From Pseudomonas sivasensis (GTDB lineage Bacteria; Pseudomonadota; Gammaproteobacteria; Pseudomonadales; Pseudomonadaceae), in assembly GCF_013778505.1 (NCBI RefSeq), contig NZ_JAAOWU010000003.1, positions 496,001 through 560,000 on the forward strand: a DNA stretch of 64,000 bases, written 5' to 3'. Below, in pieces: positions 62,842 through 64,000 of this stretch. Below the pieces are notes generated by a model that saw only the letters and a list, made by a program, of their open reading frames with translations, was not told where the DNA came from and ran no database searches. The stretch's first letter is position 1, and each line of letters starts with the position of its first letter. Made by a program: the position numbers and the translations under genes.

Positions 62842-63672
62842 CTATAATATGTATGGTCGATAAGAATTAAGGTTTACTTCGGTGTAACTAAATCTTAAGT
62901 GGTTCATTAGCTTTGTATAGCTCTGAATAAAACTATCTCTTTTCTCGCAAATTTCACTTTGTATATCAAGCGATTCTTTGTAAGGGTAAAGTTCCCCTTT
63001 GTTGAATAGTATGGTAAGTGTATTTCCGCGTTGGATTGTGTCTTTGTAGACCGAGATTAGATGCTTTTTCTCATTCTCAAAGTTTGATTTGAGAAGCCAG
63101 GAAAGTTCTCGATACGTTTTTTCAAAGTCGGAAAAATTAAACTCTAAAATTTCATCGTAGAACGGGCGTGCATCTGGCAGGTCAATAGGGAACCCATTTA
63201 ACACTGACCCGACCTCAAAAAGGTCAGAATTAAAGCTGTCAGGTAGGCTTTCGCAGTAGCCACGAATTCGAGTGAAGGCTAAGTTCTCCATCAGCAGACT
63301 TAGCGAGCTTATGTCACGACTGCGTCGGTTGTCAGTGGCTAACGAGTTCTCAACAAATTTTTCAAGTTCGATCTTCTTGCGGTGTAACCAGTCAGGGGGA
63401 AACCGCAGGGGGTTGTCATCTACAGACTTGTGGTGATTAGGGCAAAGTAGTATCAGGTTGTCGTAGTCATCGATGTCCCCGCTAAAGCCATCCTCACCAC
63501 GAGGCCCTTTCTTGCTTCGAGCAATTATGTGGGCTGCTTCTGAAATATTTTTGTTATCAATGTCAATATCGCATACCTGCTCCTTGAATACACTTTCAAA
63601 GCCCGGGCACATAGCACATCGCCCTGCAGCTCTGGCATACAGCTCCTTAAGAGCTTTTGGCTTAACTGCCAT
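62842..63672 (-). CDS. HNH endonuclease family protein
   Basis: A 276 aa protein. The N-terminal 110 residues form an HNH nuclease with C-x2-C (R-C-A-M-C), E-A-A-H-I-I-A-R-S-K-K-G-P-R-G and N-L-I-L-L-C-P-N-H-H-K-S-V-D. The C-terminal 165 residues are a helical domain of unknown kind, distinctly A/T-rich in DNA. The ATG at 63672 has AAGGA upstream and begins the alignable part; the open frame further upstream is unlikely to be translated. It is probably a defense or mobile-element nuclease, standing alone on the minus strand. Confidence 0.8.
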   Translation of the reverse strand: MAVKPKALKELYARAAGRCAMCPGFESVFKEQVCDIDIDNKNISEAAHIIARSKKGPRGEDGFSGDIDDYDNLILLCPNHHKSVDDNPLRFPPDWLHRKKIELEKFVENSLATDNRRSRDISSLSLLMENLAFTRIRGYCESLPDSFNSDLFEVGSVLNGFPIDLPDARPFYDEILEFNFSDFEKTYRELSWLLKSNFENEKKHLISVYKDTIQRGNTLTILFNKGELYPYKESLDIQSEICEKRDSFIQSYTKLMNHLRFSYTEVNLNSYRPYIL

Positions 63673-63920
63673 TTCTTGAGTCCTTGCAAAAATCGGGTAG
63701 ACGAATGAGTGTAAATGCATATTTCCGCTTGCGGCAACTTGCTCGAGCGCGATGAGGGAAATGTGACTACGTATAACACGTAAAAAAGTGCGATTTCGCC
63801 GCCTTTTGTGCATCTTTCTGTCACAGCGAGTGTGCTAGCTTAAGTGCGAATCTGCAGTGTTGGTCGCCTGGCTCGGCGGCGAGGTCAGCAGATTACACCA
63901 CAGTTACCAAGGAGGGATGC

Positions 63921-64000
63921 ATGAACTTTGAGCACACCGGATTTCGAGAGATTTTCAACTTTGAGCACCACCTCAACTCTGAGGGTGGGTTTGTCATAGG
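63921..64000 (+). CDS. Partial gene running off the window
   Basis: An ATG with a strong AAGGAGGG site opens a frame (M-N-F-E-H-T-G-F-R-E-I-F-N-F-E-H-H-L) that continues to the window end. Only 26 residues are visible; not recognised. Confidence 0.6.
   Translation, partial: MNFEHTGFREIFNFEHHLNSEGGFVI

Noticed and set aside
1..64000. CRISPR array or tRNA/rRNA genes
   Set aside because: No regularly spaced repeats of 25-40 bp and no tRNA-like GTTCRANNC arm with a matching acceptor stem were found on either strand.

Overview
The window looks like part of a chromosome from the genus Pseudomonas (fluorescens/putida/syringae-type lineage). Evidence: an MvaU-type H-NS-like protein, two short LOV photoreceptors very close to the PpSB1-LOV type of P. 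putida, two large chemoreceptors, several diguanylate cyclases, a TonB receptor paired with a DUF2946 protein, and many small Pseudomonas-restricted hypothetical genes. I see no rRNA, tRNA, CRISPR array, phage structural genes or replication origin.

Layout. 0-6 kb: catabolic/transport block (AraC regulator divergent from a NimT-like MFS carrier; LysR regulator divergent from an amidohydrolase, YdcZ-type carrier and SMP-30 hydrolase operon), ending at an IS1182-type transposase stub. 6-8.4 kb: histidine kinase and response regulator with the C-terminal remnant of a KaiC-like ATPase between them. 8.5-15.6 kb: small hypothetical genes, with two paralogous 110-111 aa genes, an HTH regulator with a second C-terminal HTH, and a 270 bp MITE-like element. 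15.6-26.5 kb: frameshifted chrA, chemoreceptor, mvaU, DUF2256, diguanylate cyclase, phosphatase relic, TonB receptor/DUF2946 pair, and an AT-rich REC-HD-GYP gene. 26.7-38 kb: a duplicated module (SH3 protein, 158 aa protein, ~70 aa protein, short LOV protein). Copy A is interrupted by a hydrolase/LysR pair. Copy B is partly decayed, with a diguanylate cyclase and a chemoreceptor between the copies. 38-44 kb: DUF3429, histidine phosphatase, a second HTH-HTH regulator, ImmA/IrrE-type protein and a third 158 aa paralog. 44-64 kb: a defense-island-like region with a 2.2 kaa DUF4011-helicase-Vsr protein (Hhe type), a DUF262 gene, a WYL regulator followed by a 1447 aa STAND-like ATPase with a C-terminal PD-(D/E)XK-like motif, a DUF4760 membrane protein behind an attenuator-like leader, and an HNH endonuclease.

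The two signals I would look at first are these. (1) A structured element of about 95-115 nt occurs three times in the same orientation (39.1, 42.0, 52.5 kb), with compensatory base changes in two helices. (2) The WYL regulator plus STAND/nuclease pair (54.7-60.5 kb) looks like a candidate anti-phage system. Many insertion relics (IS1182, IS66, IS5, SDR, phosphatase, KaiC, chrA) show that the whole window is a plastic accessory zone. All family assignments are by reading motifs; no database search was run.
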